This document shows positions 47,576-56,429 of a DNA stretch of 64,000 nt, piece after piece. The notes beneath the pieces were generated by a model, which was not told the origin of the DNA, searched no databases, and saw only the letters and a program-made list of their open reading frames with translations. The stretch's first letter is position 1; each line of letters opens with the position of its first letter. Source of the stretch: Deltaproteobacteria bacterium (GTDB lineage Bacteria; Desulfobacterota; Deferrimicrobia; Deferrimicrobiales; Deferrimicrobiaceae); NCBI GenBank assembly GCA_021815305.1, contig JAKAHC010000003.1:62001-126000 (forward strand), given 5' to 3'. Both the position numbers and the translations under genes were made by a program.

Positions 47576-48853
47576 ATGAATCCTCACGACCCGGTGGCCC
47601 TCGGACTCTCTCTCCCGGTATGGTCCGTCGCTCCCTTCGTCGGCCTGCTGCTTTGCATCGCCCTGTTCCCGCTGTTCGCCCCCGGCTTCTGGGGGCGCCA
47701 CTTCGGCAAGGTGAGTTTCCTCTTCGGCCTCCCCGTGGGGTTGTACTTCCTGGTGAACGCTCCGCGGGAACTGCTCCACACGGCGCTCGACTACATCTCC
47801 TTCCTCGTCCTTCTTTCGAGCCTTTTCACGATCTCGGGGGGGATCCTCCTGCGCGGCACGATGCGCGGGACCCCTGCGGTCAACTGCGCGGTCCTCGCGG
47901 CGGGGGCCGTCCTCTCGAACCTGCTGGGGACCACCGGCGCGGCGATGCTCCTGATCCGCCCCCTGCTGCGGGCGAACGCCTACCGGAGGCGGCCGGCCCA
48001 CGTGGTGGTCTTCTTCATCTTCCTTGTCGCCAACATCGGCGGCTCCCTCACCCCGATCGGCGACCCCCCGCTGTTCCTCGGGTACCTGAAGGGGGTGCCG
48101 TTTTTCTGGCCGCTGCGGCACCTTTGGCCGCTGTGGCTCGCGGCGTGCGGCCTGGTGATCGGGGTCTTCTACCTCGTGGACCGGAGGGCGTACGCGTTCG
48201 AGGAGCTGATGGGCGCCGGCGCGGCGGCGTCCCCGGCGAACGCCGTCGACACGGACCGGAGAATACGGTTCGGGATCGAGGGGAAGATCAACCTGTTCCT
48301 GCTGGCGGCGGTGATCGGGGCGGTCTTCCTCCCCACGCCGTTCCGGGAAACCGCCATGGCGGCGGCGGCGGTCGTCTCCGTGTGGGCGACTCCCGCAAAG
48401 GTGCGGGAGGAGAACGAGTTCACGTATCACCCGATCGAAGAGGTGGCGATCCTGTTCGCGGGGATCTTCGCCACGATGATCCCGGCCCTCCTGATCCTCA
48501 AGGCCCGCGGAGGCGAGCTGGGGGTGACCGCTCCGGCCCACTTCTTCTGGGTCAGCGGGGGGCTGTCGAGTTTTCTGGACAACGCCCCCACCTACCTCAC
48601 CTTCTTCAGCCTCGCGCAGGGGCTGGGGGGGGGTCACCTGGTGGCGGGCGTGTCGAAGCCGGTCCTGGCGGCGATCAGCGCGGGGGCGGTCTTCATGGGG
48701 GCCAACTCGTACATCGGCAACGCACCCAACTTCATGGTGAAGGCGATCGCGGAAGAAGCGGGGGTGCGGATGCCGTCCTTCTTCGGCTACATGGCATGGT
48801 CGTGCGGCATCCTTCTCCCCATCTTCGCCCTCCTCACTTTGGTCTTTTTCTGA
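47576..48853 (+). CDS. NhaD/ArsB-superfamily sodium:proton antiporter
   Basis: 425 residues, about 11-12 membrane helices. Family motifs are FLVANIGGSLTPIGDPPLFLGYLKG in the first half and GLSSFLDNAPTYLTFF plus GANSYIGNAPNFMVKAI in the second, which form the ion-transport hairpins of NhaD-like proteins. It should exchange Na+ for H+ in the inner membrane. It is co-oriented with the UspA-like gene 9 bases upstream and may form an envelope-stress unit with it. Confidence 0.88.
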   Translation: MNPHDPVALGLSLPVWSVAPFVGLLLCIALFPLFAPGFWGRHFGKVSFLFGLPVGLYFLVNAPRELLHTALDYISFLVLLSSLFTISGGILLRGTMRGTPAVNCAVLAAGAVLSNLLGTTGAAMLLIRPLLRANAYRRRPAHVVVFFIFLVANIGGSLTPIGDPPLFLGYLKGVPFFWPLRHLWPLWLAACGLVIGVFYLVDRRAYAFEELMGAGAAASPANAVDTDRRIRFGIEGKINLFLLAAVIGAVFLPTPFRETAMAAAAVVSVWATPAKVREENEFTYHPIEEVAILFAGIFATMIPALLILKARGGELGVTAPAHFFWVSGGLSSFLDNAPTYLTFFSLAQGLGGGHLVAGVSKPVLAAISAGAVFMGANSYIGNAPNFMVKAIAEEAGVRMPSFFGYMAWSCGILLPIFALLTLVFF

Positions 48854-48858
48854 CAACA

Positions 48859-49017
48859 CCAACAATAGGGGACGTAGCTACAATATTCCGATCAGATCAG
48901 GAAGTTATGATCGATACGCACTTCTGAAGGTTCCGCTTTTTGGGTCCCCAAGGGGATTACCGAAGTCCGGTCGATCCTGCGGGAAGTGGATTTTGTAGCC
49001 ACGTCCCCTTTTGTTGG
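48859..49017. mobile_element. 159-bp MITE-like element with 25-bp terminal inverted repeats
   Basis: The left end (48859-48883) and the inverted right end (48993-49017) match at all but two of 25 positions, sharing CCAACAA and GGGGACGT-GCTACAA. The 109-base interior encodes nothing recognisable. The same core appears at 49991, 50035, 63955 and 63981. No transposase is in the window, so movement in trans, for example by a REP-associated Y1 transposase, is only a possibility. Confidence 0.65.
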
Positions 49018-49066
49018 ATTCTTGTGAGGTAATATGGTCGGGAATGCCGCGCAAGGGGGTGAGACC

Positions 49067-49966
49067 ATGGGAAAGCTTCCGATGGGAACGGCGAAATCGC
49101 TTTCGGTCCGGTGTCTCTCGGAGCTGTCTTGGCACGACAACGCGAGGATGCGGATGGATGTTCGGGATGCGGGAGGTTTGGGCGTCGACCAGTTCGACGT
49201 GAAGTGGACGCCCGGGAACGCGGCCGGCGTGTCCGCCCTCGTGGAAGCCGTGGCCGGCGATGGGCGGCCATGGAGGATCCTCATGGACGTGGGGTGGGAT
49301 ATCGATTACATGGACGCCGTCTTCCGCCGCGAGGGGATCGACCGGCTCCTCGCCGACGGGGGGATCGACCTTGTCTACATCACCCACGAGCACGTGGACC
49401 ATTTTTGGGGCATGCCCGTCGTCGTGAAATACCGGCCCGACGTCAAGCTGATGATCCCTGCCGGGTTCTCCGCCCGCAGCAGGGAGCTCCTGGCGAAGTC
49501 CGGGCACAAAGGCGAGGTGGTCGAGATGTCCCCAGGCGCCCACTCGCTGTTTCCCGGCTGCGCTACCGTCACCTTCGATCAGCCGATCTTCCTGAAGACG
49601 CACGGAGAGCAGGTGCTCTACGTCAACGTGCAGGGGAAGGGGCTCGTCACGCTTACCGGTTGCTGCCACCCCGGCGTTCTCGGGCTCCTTTCGTACGCCA
49701 GGGAAAACCTGGCGGGATTCCCCGGCTTCCATGGCGTATACGGCGGGCTGCACATCTCCCCTTTCGAGGAGTGGGGGCCCCCGCAGGAGGAGCTGCTCGA
49801 CAAGCTGCAGGAATATGGCGTGCGGAAGTTCGCATGCAACCACTGTACCGGCGAGACCGCGGTCCGGAAGATGCGGGAGCGCGGCATGCCCGTCGTCGGA
49901 GGCACAGGCCGTCACGGCAGCAAGAGCGTGCTCTACCCGGGGAACGGCGATACGGTGGTGTTCTGA
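49067..49966 (+). CDS. MBL-fold metallohydrolase (dihydropterin-synthase-like)
   Basis: 299 residues from ATG 49067, with GGGGGTGAG upstream. The metal motif is YITHEHVDHFWG (HxHxDH); later ligands are in LTGCCHPGVLGL and CNHCTGE. The TGCCHPG segment is typical of the COG1237 group, which includes a 7,8-dihydropterin-linked ribofuranosylaminobenzene 5'-phosphate synthase of methanogens. In bacteria the substrate of this group is unknown. It is a single-gene unit between two repeat-bearing gaps. Confidence 0.85.
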   Translation: MGKLPMGTAKSLSVRCLSELSWHDNARMRMDVRDAGGLGVDQFDVKWTPGNAAGVSALVEAVAGDGRPWRILMDVGWDIDYMDAVFRREGIDRLLADGGIDLVYITHEHVDHFWGMPVVVKYRPDVKLMIPAGFSARSRELLAKSGHKGEVVEMSPGAHSLFPGCATVTFDQPIFLKTHGEQVLYVNVQGKGLVTLTGCCHPGVLGLLSYARENLAGFPGFHGVYGGLHISPFEEWGPPQEELLDKLQEYGVRKFACNHCTGETAVRKMRERGMPVVGGTGRHGSKSVLYPGNGDTVVF

Positions 49967-49990
49967 CCCTCCGCAGGGCGCCGCTGGGGG

Positions 49991-50057
49991 TATTGTAGCA
50001 ACGTCCCCTATTGCAGGTGTGGAGCCGAACGGGGTATTGTAGCAACGTCCCCTATTG
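49991..50057. repeat. Two direct copies of a 23-bp repeat
   Basis: The 23-bp unit, with core TTGTAGCAACGTCCCC, occurs at 49991-50013 and 50035-50057 with a 44-base period. Its reverse complement is the end sequence of the element at 48859. The pair fills the gap between the convergent MBL and asparagine synthase genes. Confidence 0.85.
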
Positions 50058-50060
50058 TGG

Positions 50061-51935
50061 TTATGCGGTGGGGCGATAACGCTCGGTCCACATCGCGAAG
50101 ACCAGGAGCGCCCAGAGCCGGTACTGGTGGTCGCGACGGACCGACAGGTGTTCCCGCACCACGCGCGCAACGCCCTCCGGGCGGAGGAACCCTTCCCGGC
50201 GCACGCGCTCCTCGCCCAGGTACTCCGAAAGAAGCGGGCGGAGCTCGTTGCGCAGCCAGCGGTTCACCGGGATCCCGAATCCCATCTTGGGGCGATCCAG
50301 CAACTCGCGGGGCACGTGCCTGTAGAGCACCTTCCGCAGCAGGAATTTCGCCGCCCCTCCCCGCACCTTGAACCCGAGCGGCAGCCGCGCCGCGAACTCC
50401 ACGATCCGGTGGTCCAGCAGCGGCACCCGCGCCTCGAGCGAATACGCCATCGAGGCCCGGTCCACCTTCGTCAGGATGTCGTCCACGAGGTAGGTCCGGA
50501 TGTCCGTGGCCATCGCGCGCTCGACGATTCCGCCGCACCGCGGGTCGCGGAACGTGCGGAAGTAGGAAAGGTGCGCGTCGTCTGCGACCTCCCGGACGAT
50601 CTCTCCGATCCGCCTGCGCTCGAAGATCCCCACCGTGTGGAAATACATCTCCGCCGGGTCGTCGTACAGGACGCTCTCCGCCCCCCGCTGCACCTTGTGG
50701 ATCGGCACCCGGGAGAGGAGGGAGCACAGCGGCCGCCGCAGGAACCCCGGGATCCCCCGCACCACGCTCCCCTGGCGGACCCAGGCATACCGTGGATAGC
50801 CGCAGAACAGCTCGTCCCCGCCGTCGCCGGACAGGCTCACGGTGACGTGCCGCCGCGTGAACTCCGACACCAGCATCGTCGGGATTGCGGAAGAGTCGGC
50901 GAACGGCTCGTCGTACGCCTCGGGAATCCGGCGGACCAGCGCGAGCGCCTCCTGCGGGGTGCACATCTTCTCGTGGTGGTCCGTCCCCAGGTGGGCCGCC
51001 ACCGCCCGCGCGTGAGGCGACTCGTCGTACCCGCTCTCCCGGAAACCGATGGAGAAGGTCTTCACGGGCCCCGTGGCCGCTTTCCGCATCAGCGCGACGG
51101 TGAGGGACGAGTCGATCCCGCCGGAGAGGAACGCCCCCAGCGGCACGTCGCTGATCATCCGGTAGCGCACGGAGGATTCGAGCAGGGCGGCAAGCTCCTC
51201 CTCGTACTCCGCCTCGCTTCCCGTCCGCCCGTCCCCCTTCCTCCAATGGTCGAACAGGTCCCAGTAGGCGGCGTCCGCAATATCCCCATCGCAGTCGATT
51301 TCGATGATGTGCCCCGGGCGCACCTTCTCCACCCTCCGGTAGATCGCATGGGGCGCGGGGACGTACTGGAACTCCAGGTAGTACTGCAGGGCGGCCCGGT
51401 CCACCTCCCGCGGGAAGCCGGGCCACGCCAGCAGCGCCTTGAGCTCCGAGGCGAACAGGAGCAGCCCGGGCAGGCGTGCGAGGTACAGCGGTTTGATCCC
51501 GAGCCGGTCCCGCACCAGGAACAGCTTCCGCGCCCCCGCGTCCCACAGCGCGAAGGCGAACATCCCGAGGAACCGGCGCACCGCCGCGTCGACGCCCCAT
51601 TCGCGGAAGGCCGCCAGCATGACCTCCGTGTCGGACCCTCCGCGGAAGGAGTGGCCCCGCCCGGACAGTTCCTCCCGGATCTCCCGGAAGTTGTACACCT
51701 CCCCGTTGAAGGAGAGGACGAGCGAGCCGTCGGAAGAAAACATCGGCTGCGCCCCGGCGGGCGACAGGTCGAGGATGGACAACCTCCGGTGGGACAGCCC
51801 GACGCACCCGTCGGGGGAGAGGAACGTTCCGGAGGCATCCGGTCCCCGGTGCGCCATGGCGCCCCCCATCGCGCGCAGGACGGCCTCGTCCGGCCGGATG
51901 TTTCCCGTGGCGAGGAACCCGGCGATCCCGCACAT
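50061..51935 (-). CDS. asnB: Asparagine synthase (glutamine-hydrolysing)
   Basis: 624 residues. The mature N-terminus is MCGIAGFL with the catalytic Cys2. Glutaminase motifs MAHRGPDASG and LVLSFNGEVYNFREIR follow. The synthase PP-loop is AFLSGGIDSSLTVALM, with LSGDGGDELFCGYPRY. The length and group match the AsnB enzymes of exopolysaccharide clusters, which may amidate sugars or supply asparagine. It is the last minus-strand gene of a glycosyltransferase operon. Confidence 0.94.
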   Translation of the reverse strand: MCGIAGFLATGNIRPDEAVLRAMGGAMAHRGPDASGTFLSPDGCVGLSHRRLSILDLSPAGAQPMFSSDGSLVLSFNGEVYNFREIREELSGRGHSFRGGSDTEVMLAAFREWGVDAAVRRFLGMFAFALWDAGARKLFLVRDRLGIKPLYLARLPGLLLFASELKALLAWPGFPREVDRAALQYYLEFQYVPAPHAIYRRVEKVRPGHIIEIDCDGDIADAAYWDLFDHWRKGDGRTGSEAEYEEELAALLESSVRYRMISDVPLGAFLSGGIDSSLTVALMRKAATGPVKTFSIGFRESGYDESPHARAVAAHLGTDHHEKMCTPQEALALVRRIPEAYDEPFADSSAIPTMLVSEFTRRHVTVSLSGDGGDELFCGYPRYAWVRQGSVVRGIPGFLRRPLCSLLSRVPIHKVQRGAESVLYDDPAEMYFHTVGIFERRRIGEIVREVADDAHLSYFRTFRDPRCGGIVERAMATDIRTYLVDDILTKVDRASMAYSLEARVPLLDHRIVEFAARLPLGFKVRGGAAKFLLRKVLYRHVPRELLDRPKMGFGIPVNRWLRNELRPLLSEYLGEERVRREGFLRPEGVARVVREHLSVRRDHQYRLWALLVFAMWTERYRPTA

Positions 51936-51939
51936 CTTC

Positions 51940-53082
51940 CTACCGTCCCCCCGGCATCAGCGATTCGTACATCGATTCCATCTCCGCCACCATCCGTTCG
52001 AGGGAAAACGCTTCCGTGGCGCGCCTCCTGCCCGCCTCGCCCATTGCCTTGCGCCGATCCCCGTCGGACAGCATCTCCGCCATCGCCGCGGCGAACGCCT
52101 CCGGTTTCCCGGGAGGCGCAAGGCGTCCCGTCACGCCGTCCGCCACCGCCTCCGGGTTCCCGCCGACGTTGCAGGCGACGACGGGCAGCCCCGCCGCCAT
52201 CGCCTCGAGGATGGCGTTGGAAAACCCCTCCTCAAGGGAAGGGTGGACGAACAGGTCGGCCGCCCGGAGGAGATCCGCCACGTCCGTCCGGCTGCCGAGG
52301 AGCCGGACCGCGCGGTCGACTCCGCGCTCCCGCGCCAGGGCCCGCACGGTTTCCAGCGTCCCGGCATCCCTCCCCACCAGCAGGAAGACCGGTTCCGGAA
52401 AGGACGGCACGACCCGAGCGATCGCTTCGACGAGGTCGGCGTGTCCCTTGTACGGATAGAAGTTGGAAACGCACACCGCCACGGGGACGCCGGCGGGGAT
52501 CCCTTCCCGGGCCCGGAAAGCGTCCGCCTGCTCCCGGGTCCAGGGGGCGACCGGCGCGACGCCGTTGTACACCTTCCGGAACTTTCCCTCCCAATGCCGC
52601 TCGGTCCGTTCGACGTCCCGCCGCACGGCGTCGGAGTTCACGAGGATCATGTCTGCCAACCGGTTTCCCACCGGTTCGACCCTGCGCAGCAGGGGAAACT
52701 CCCGCTTGTAGTTTGCCAACGCCCGCTTGCTGACGATCACCCGGCGCACCCCGGAGAGGCGGGCCGCGACGGGGCCGATCACGTTTGCCGCAGGGAGGTA
52801 GGCGTGCAGGATGTCCGGCTTCCGTGCCCGGAGATGCCGCACGAGGGAGCCTGCCGTCGAGATCTGCTCGATGTAGCTTTTCCGGAATCTTCTCCCGGCT
52901 TCCGGGTCCCCCATGACGGTGACCGGCATCCGCTCGGCGAACGAAGCGTACAGGGAGCCTCCCCCCGCGACCGTCACGAGGGAGAGATCGAAACGAGCCC
53001 GGTCGAGGCGGCTCGCAAGCGCGAGGACATGCCGTTCCGTCCCGCCCGACTCGATGTTGGGTAGAAGATAAGTGATCTTCAA
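51940..53082 (-). CDS. Glycosyltransferase family 4
   Basis: 380 residues from TTG 53082, which overlaps the stop of the upstream methyltransferase (TTGA). KITYLLPNIESGGTERHVLALA is the GT4 N-terminal loop; NFYPYKGHADLVEAIARV and the C-terminal donor motif LEEGFSNAILEAMAAGLPVVA are typical retaining GT-B features. It transfers a sugar from a nucleotide donor onto a lipid-linked or polysaccharide acceptor at the inner membrane. It is a clear paralog of the GT4 protein at 54087-55283. Confidence 0.92.
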   Translation of the reverse strand: MKITYLLPNIESGGTERHVLALASRLDRARFDLSLVTVAGGGSLYASFAERMPVTVMGDPEAGRRFRKSYIEQISTAGSLVRHLRARKPDILHAYLPAANVIGPVAARLSGVRRVIVSKRALANYKREFPLLRRVEPVGNRLADMILVNSDAVRRDVERTERHWEGKFRKVYNGVAPVAPWTREQADAFRAREGIPAGVPVAVCVSNFYPYKGHADLVEAIARVVPSFPEPVFLLVGRDAGTLETVRALARERGVDRAVRLLGSRTDVADLLRAADLFVHPSLEEGFSNAILEAMAAGLPVVACNVGGNPEAVADGVTGRLAPPGKPEAFAAAMAEMLSDGDRRKAMGEAGRRRATEAFSLERMVAEMESMYESLMPGGR

Positions 53083-53945
53083 CCGATTCCGGCATCCCCC
53101 GTCTCCGGCGCCCGGAAGACGAATTCGTTGTTGGCCCACCCTTCCCCGCACGTAACGAGTTTCGCGAGGCGGAATCCGCGACGGCCGAAGAAGTCGACGA
53201 CTTCCTGCGGCCGTGCGACTTCGAAAGGGTATCCGCCGAGCCAGTCGATCCAGTCATGGTAAGGACTCATCCCCCGCGCACTCCGCCTGCGCCACGCGGC
53301 AAAGGGCGGCTTTCCGTGCGCCAGGTCCGCGGCCATCCACTTCAATTCGTAATACAGGGGGATGGAGAGGAACAACACGGGACGGAGCGGGCGGGAGGTC
53401 CGGCAGTACAGCTTCTTGATCCTGCGCCATACCCGGCTCCTGCGGCCCTGGTCGTTATAGATCGCGAGTGCGACCAACCCCCCGGGCTTCACCGGGAAAC
53501 GGATATTTTCGAAGGCGTGCCACATGTCCCCCGTGTGATGGAGGACCCCCCAGGAGTAGACGACATCGTATTTCCCCAGGGAGTCGAGGAAATCCCGGTC
53601 GAGCACGGACCCTTCAAAAATCCGCCAGCGCGCGTCGCCCGGGAAATATCGATCCCGCAGTTCCCGCGTGCATGCCACGGAGGAGGGATCGTAATCGATC
53701 GAGGCCACCTCGGAGGCATCGAGACGCATCGCTGCGAGCGAGAACAGCCCGCTTCCCGAACCCACGTCCAGGAACCGCTTCCGCCGCAGGGAATCCGCCC
53801 CGAGAAGGTCTTCGAGCGAGCGGACCGCATCGGCGATGCGGTCCTCGCTCAGGCGTTCGAGGAAACTACGCCAGTTCTTCCCGAATGCGAACCGATCCCC
53901 TTTTGCGATCTCGCCCGCGTGGCCCGACGGCATTTCGTCTCCCAT
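53079..53945 (-). CDS. Class I SAM-dependent methyltransferase
   Basis: 288 residues. Motif I is RFLDVGSGSGLFSLAAMRL; post I has VASIDYDPSSV; VVYSWGVLHHTGDMWHAFENI is motif IV and the GVLHH loop. The C-terminal half is a distinct Arg/Trp-rich region that may bind a sugar acceptor. It lies between the two paralogous GT4 genes and probably modifies a glycan or its lipid carrier. The acceptor cannot be told from sequence. Confidence 0.88.
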   Translation of the reverse strand: MGDEMPSGHAGEIAKGDRFAFGKNWRSFLERLSEDRIADAVRSLEDLLGADSLRRKRFLDVGSGSGLFSLAAMRLDASEVASIDYDPSSVACTRELRDRYFPGDARWRIFEGSVLDRDFLDSLGKYDVVYSWGVLHHTGDMWHAFENIRFPVKPGGLVALAIYNDQGRRSRVWRRIKKLYCRTSRPLRPVLFLSIPLYYELKWMAADLAHGKPPFAAWRRRSARGMSPYHDWIDWLGGYPFEVARPQEVVDFFGRRGFRLAKLVTCGEGWANNEFVFRAPETGDAGIG

Positions 53946-54086
53946 ATTCTTCCGCCCGTTGCCGTTGATCTTCCGCCGTAACGCCCATCATCGTGGGTCG
54001 TGTGCCGATCTGCAAGCGTGAAGCGCGCCACACCCCTTCCGTCCCGGGATTCTCCCCGGCGTGACGGCCGGCTGTCCGGCATCGGG

Positions 54087-55283
54087 TCACACCCGGCAAG
54101 CAAGAGGTTTGCCCTCGAGTAGTTCGAGGTAGGTCTTCTCCGCGGCGGTCACCATGTGATCCATGGAGAACCGCTGCCTGGCCCGCTCGCTCCCGGCGCG
54201 GCCCATGGTCCTGGCCTTCGCCGGGTCGCGAAGAAGTTGGAGAATCGCGGAGGCCAGCGCGTCGGGATTCCCCGGCGGCACGAGCAGTCCGGTCGCCCCA
54301 TCCGACACGGCCTCCGGGTTTCCTCCTGCGCGGGAAGCCACAACGGGGATACCCGCCGCCATCGCCTCGAGGATGGCATTGGATAACCCTTCCTGTTCCC
54401 CCGGGTGTGCGACGAGACAAGACGACTTCAGGATCGCAGGAACGTCTTTCCTTGGCCCTGTGAGAACGATGTTTCTCTCGAGGCGGAGTTCACGGATCTT
54501 CGCGCGGACGGAGGCCGCTTCCCGATCCTCCCTGCCGACGAAAAGGAAACGGGCCGAGGGGAAGGCCGCGACGACGGTCCGGGCCGCTTCGACCAGACAT
54601 CGGTGTGCCTTGTCTTCACGGAGATTGGCCACGTAAGTGATCGCCGGATCGCCGGAGGCGACGCCGATATCGGGCGGCATCCGTGAGCCGTCGTCCGGGA
54701 AATCCCTGGCGATATCCAGGCCGTTGTAGATCAGGAACATCTTTCCCGCGGCGAATCGCTCCGTCCGCCGGACGTCCTGCGCAACGGCGCGCGAGTTCAC
54801 CATGACGGCATGCGCGGCGAAGTTCGCGAGGTCTTCGAAGAAGGAGTAGACGGCGTGGCCTTCCTTGTACCGGCACAGCGCCCGTTTGCTGACGATCCGA
54901 ACCCTCGTCCGGCACAACAGCGCCGCGGCCATTCCGAGGACGTTCCCGGCCGGGAGATAGGCGTGGAGCACGGAAACATTTCGATCCTCGAGAACGCGGG
55001 CGAATTCATGGAAGAAGAGCCGGGCCTGGCGCAGGAGTGCGGATGCCTTGCCGGGACGGAGAGAAATCCCGCGGTAGGGGAGCCGGCGCACAGGAATTCC
55101 GCGCCTCGCGAAATCGTCCTCCATCGCATCGGACTCGGCGGTGCTGATGACGCAGGGGGTGAACTTGCGCTTGTCGAGACGGGACGCCAGGTCCAACACG
55201 TGCTTCTCGGTCCCCCCCCGACCGAGCCCGGGGAGAACGTATGCTACGCCGACAGGGTAGGAGATGGGATCGGTATGGCGCAT
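54087..55283 (-). CDS. Glycosyltransferase family 4
   Basis: 398 residues from ATG 55283. GVAYVLPGLGRGGTEKHVLDLA is the GT4 start, and HAYLPAGNVLG and IVSKRALCRYKEG are shared with the protein at 51940-53082. The donor motif is EQEGLSNAILEAMAAGIPVVA. The first gene of the minus-strand operon, it faces the plus-strand methyltransferase gene with a gap of about 143 bases. Donor and acceptor are unknown. Confidence 0.92.
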   Translation of the reverse strand: MRHTDPISYPVGVAYVLPGLGRGGTEKHVLDLASRLDKRKFTPCVISTAESDAMEDDFARRGIPVRRLPYRGISLRPGKASALLRQARLFFHEFARVLEDRNVSVLHAYLPAGNVLGMAAALLCRTRVRIVSKRALCRYKEGHAVYSFFEDLANFAAHAVMVNSRAVAQDVRRTERFAAGKMFLIYNGLDIARDFPDDGSRMPPDIGVASGDPAITYVANLREDKAHRCLVEAARTVVAAFPSARFLFVGREDREAASVRAKIRELRLERNIVLTGPRKDVPAILKSSCLVAHPGEQEGLSNAILEAMAAGIPVVASRAGGNPEAVSDGATGLLVPPGNPDALASAILQLLRDPAKARTMGRAGSERARQRFSMDHMVTAAEKTYLELLEGKPLACRV

Positions 55284-55426
55284 CGCCGGGTCCGTATGAA
55301 GTGTCCCCGATTCGTTCCGGCGCGTCAACAATGGCGATGGCTGCGGGTCGGATCGCCGATGGCGGACGGTATCGCTTCCGCTCCGCAAATGGCGCCCCCC
55401 CCGCACCATGTGGTATTTTCCACAGG

Positions 55427-56416
55427 GTGAGTATCGACCTCCACGACGCCTCCCCTGACCCGGGGGCCCGGTGTCCCCTGTGCGAGGACATGCGGCAACA
55501 CCGCCTGGTGGAGGAGATCCCCAACCGGGTGCTGCGGGAGATTCTCGCCGCGGATTGGGGGATCCGCATCCCGGAAGCGATAGCCCTCCGCAACGCTCCG
55601 GAGGCGGCGTGCCGTCTGCTCGAATGCTCATCCTGCGGCCTACGGTTTTTCGCCCGCGCCAAGGCCGGCGATGCGGGGTACTACGGTGCGTTGTCGGTCG
55701 CAGCGAAGTACTATACGCCGACCCGATGGGAGTTCGGCTGGGTAAAGAGGCGGCTGCAACCGGGCGCATCGATCCTTGACGTGGGATGCGGCCCGGGGAA
55801 GTTCCTGTCGGAGATCGCCGCCGTCGCCTCGCGGGCGGTGGGGCTGGAGACCAACGCTTCCGTGGTCGAGGACGCCTGCCGGAACGGGCTCGAGGTATAC
55901 CTCGGGGAGTTGGGGACGTTTGCGCCGGAAAACGCCGGGAAGTTCGATGTCGCCTGCGCCTTCCACGTCCTGGAGCACGTCGAGGCGCCCGTAGCGTTCC
56001 TTCGGTCCCTTGCCTCGTGTGTCCGGCCGGGGGGAACCGTCTATCTCTCGGTTCCGAATCGGGAGCGATCCGAGAAGGCCCCCGTCGAACCGCTGGATTG
56101 TCCGCCGCACCACCTTCATCGTTGGGGTTCGGAACAGTTGCGTGTCGTTGGAAGGATTTCCGGGATCCCGCTGCGCGAGATCGCGTTTGAACCCGTGGAT
56201 ATCCGCGTGCCGAGAGACCGCCTTCGGGCGGCGGTCACTCGGAGTCTCGGAAGGATTCCCTTTGCGGGAGATTTTTTCTCTCTCTGGACGGGCAGGTTTC
56301 TCTGGAGGCTCATCCTCTCTCCTCCACTGTGGAAACTCTACTGCCGGCGAGGGATCCTCGAACGGATGGGGTATTTCGGCCATTCGGTCCTTGCCGCATT
56401 CTCTTGTCCGGAATGA
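55427..56416 (+). CDS. SAM methyltransferase with N-terminal zinc ribbon
   Basis: 329 residues from GTG 55427. The N-terminus has two cysteine pairs (RCPLCEDM and ECSSCGLRFF) forming a zinc ribbon, as in methyltransferases of O-antigen and NDP-sugar pathways. Motif I is ASILDVGCGPGKFLSEIA; CAFHVLEHVEAPVAFL and PGGTVYLSVPN follow. The last 80 residues are hydrophobic. It is likely to methylate a sugar or lipid-linked glycan; the substrate is unknown. Confidence 0.87.
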   Translation: MSIDLHDASPDPGARCPLCEDMRQHRLVEEIPNRVLREILAADWGIRIPEAIALRNAPEAACRLLECSSCGLRFFARAKAGDAGYYGALSVAAKYYTPTRWEFGWVKRRLQPGASILDVGCGPGKFLSEIAAVASRAVGLETNASVVEDACRNGLEVYLGELGTFAPENAGKFDVACAFHVLEHVEAPVAFLRSLASCVRPGGTVYLSVPNRERSEKAPVEPLDCPPHHLHRWGSEQLRVVGRISGIPLREIAFEPVDIRVPRDRLRAAVTRSLGRIPFAGDFFSLWTGRFLWRLILSPPLWKLYCRRGILERMGYFGHSVLAAFSCPE

Positions 56417-56429
56417 TGGAGGAACACGG

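Noticed and set aside
48859-50057. CRISPR array formed by the GGGGACGT repeats
   Set aside because: Only a few copies occur, in both orientations, with irregular spacing and no cas genes.
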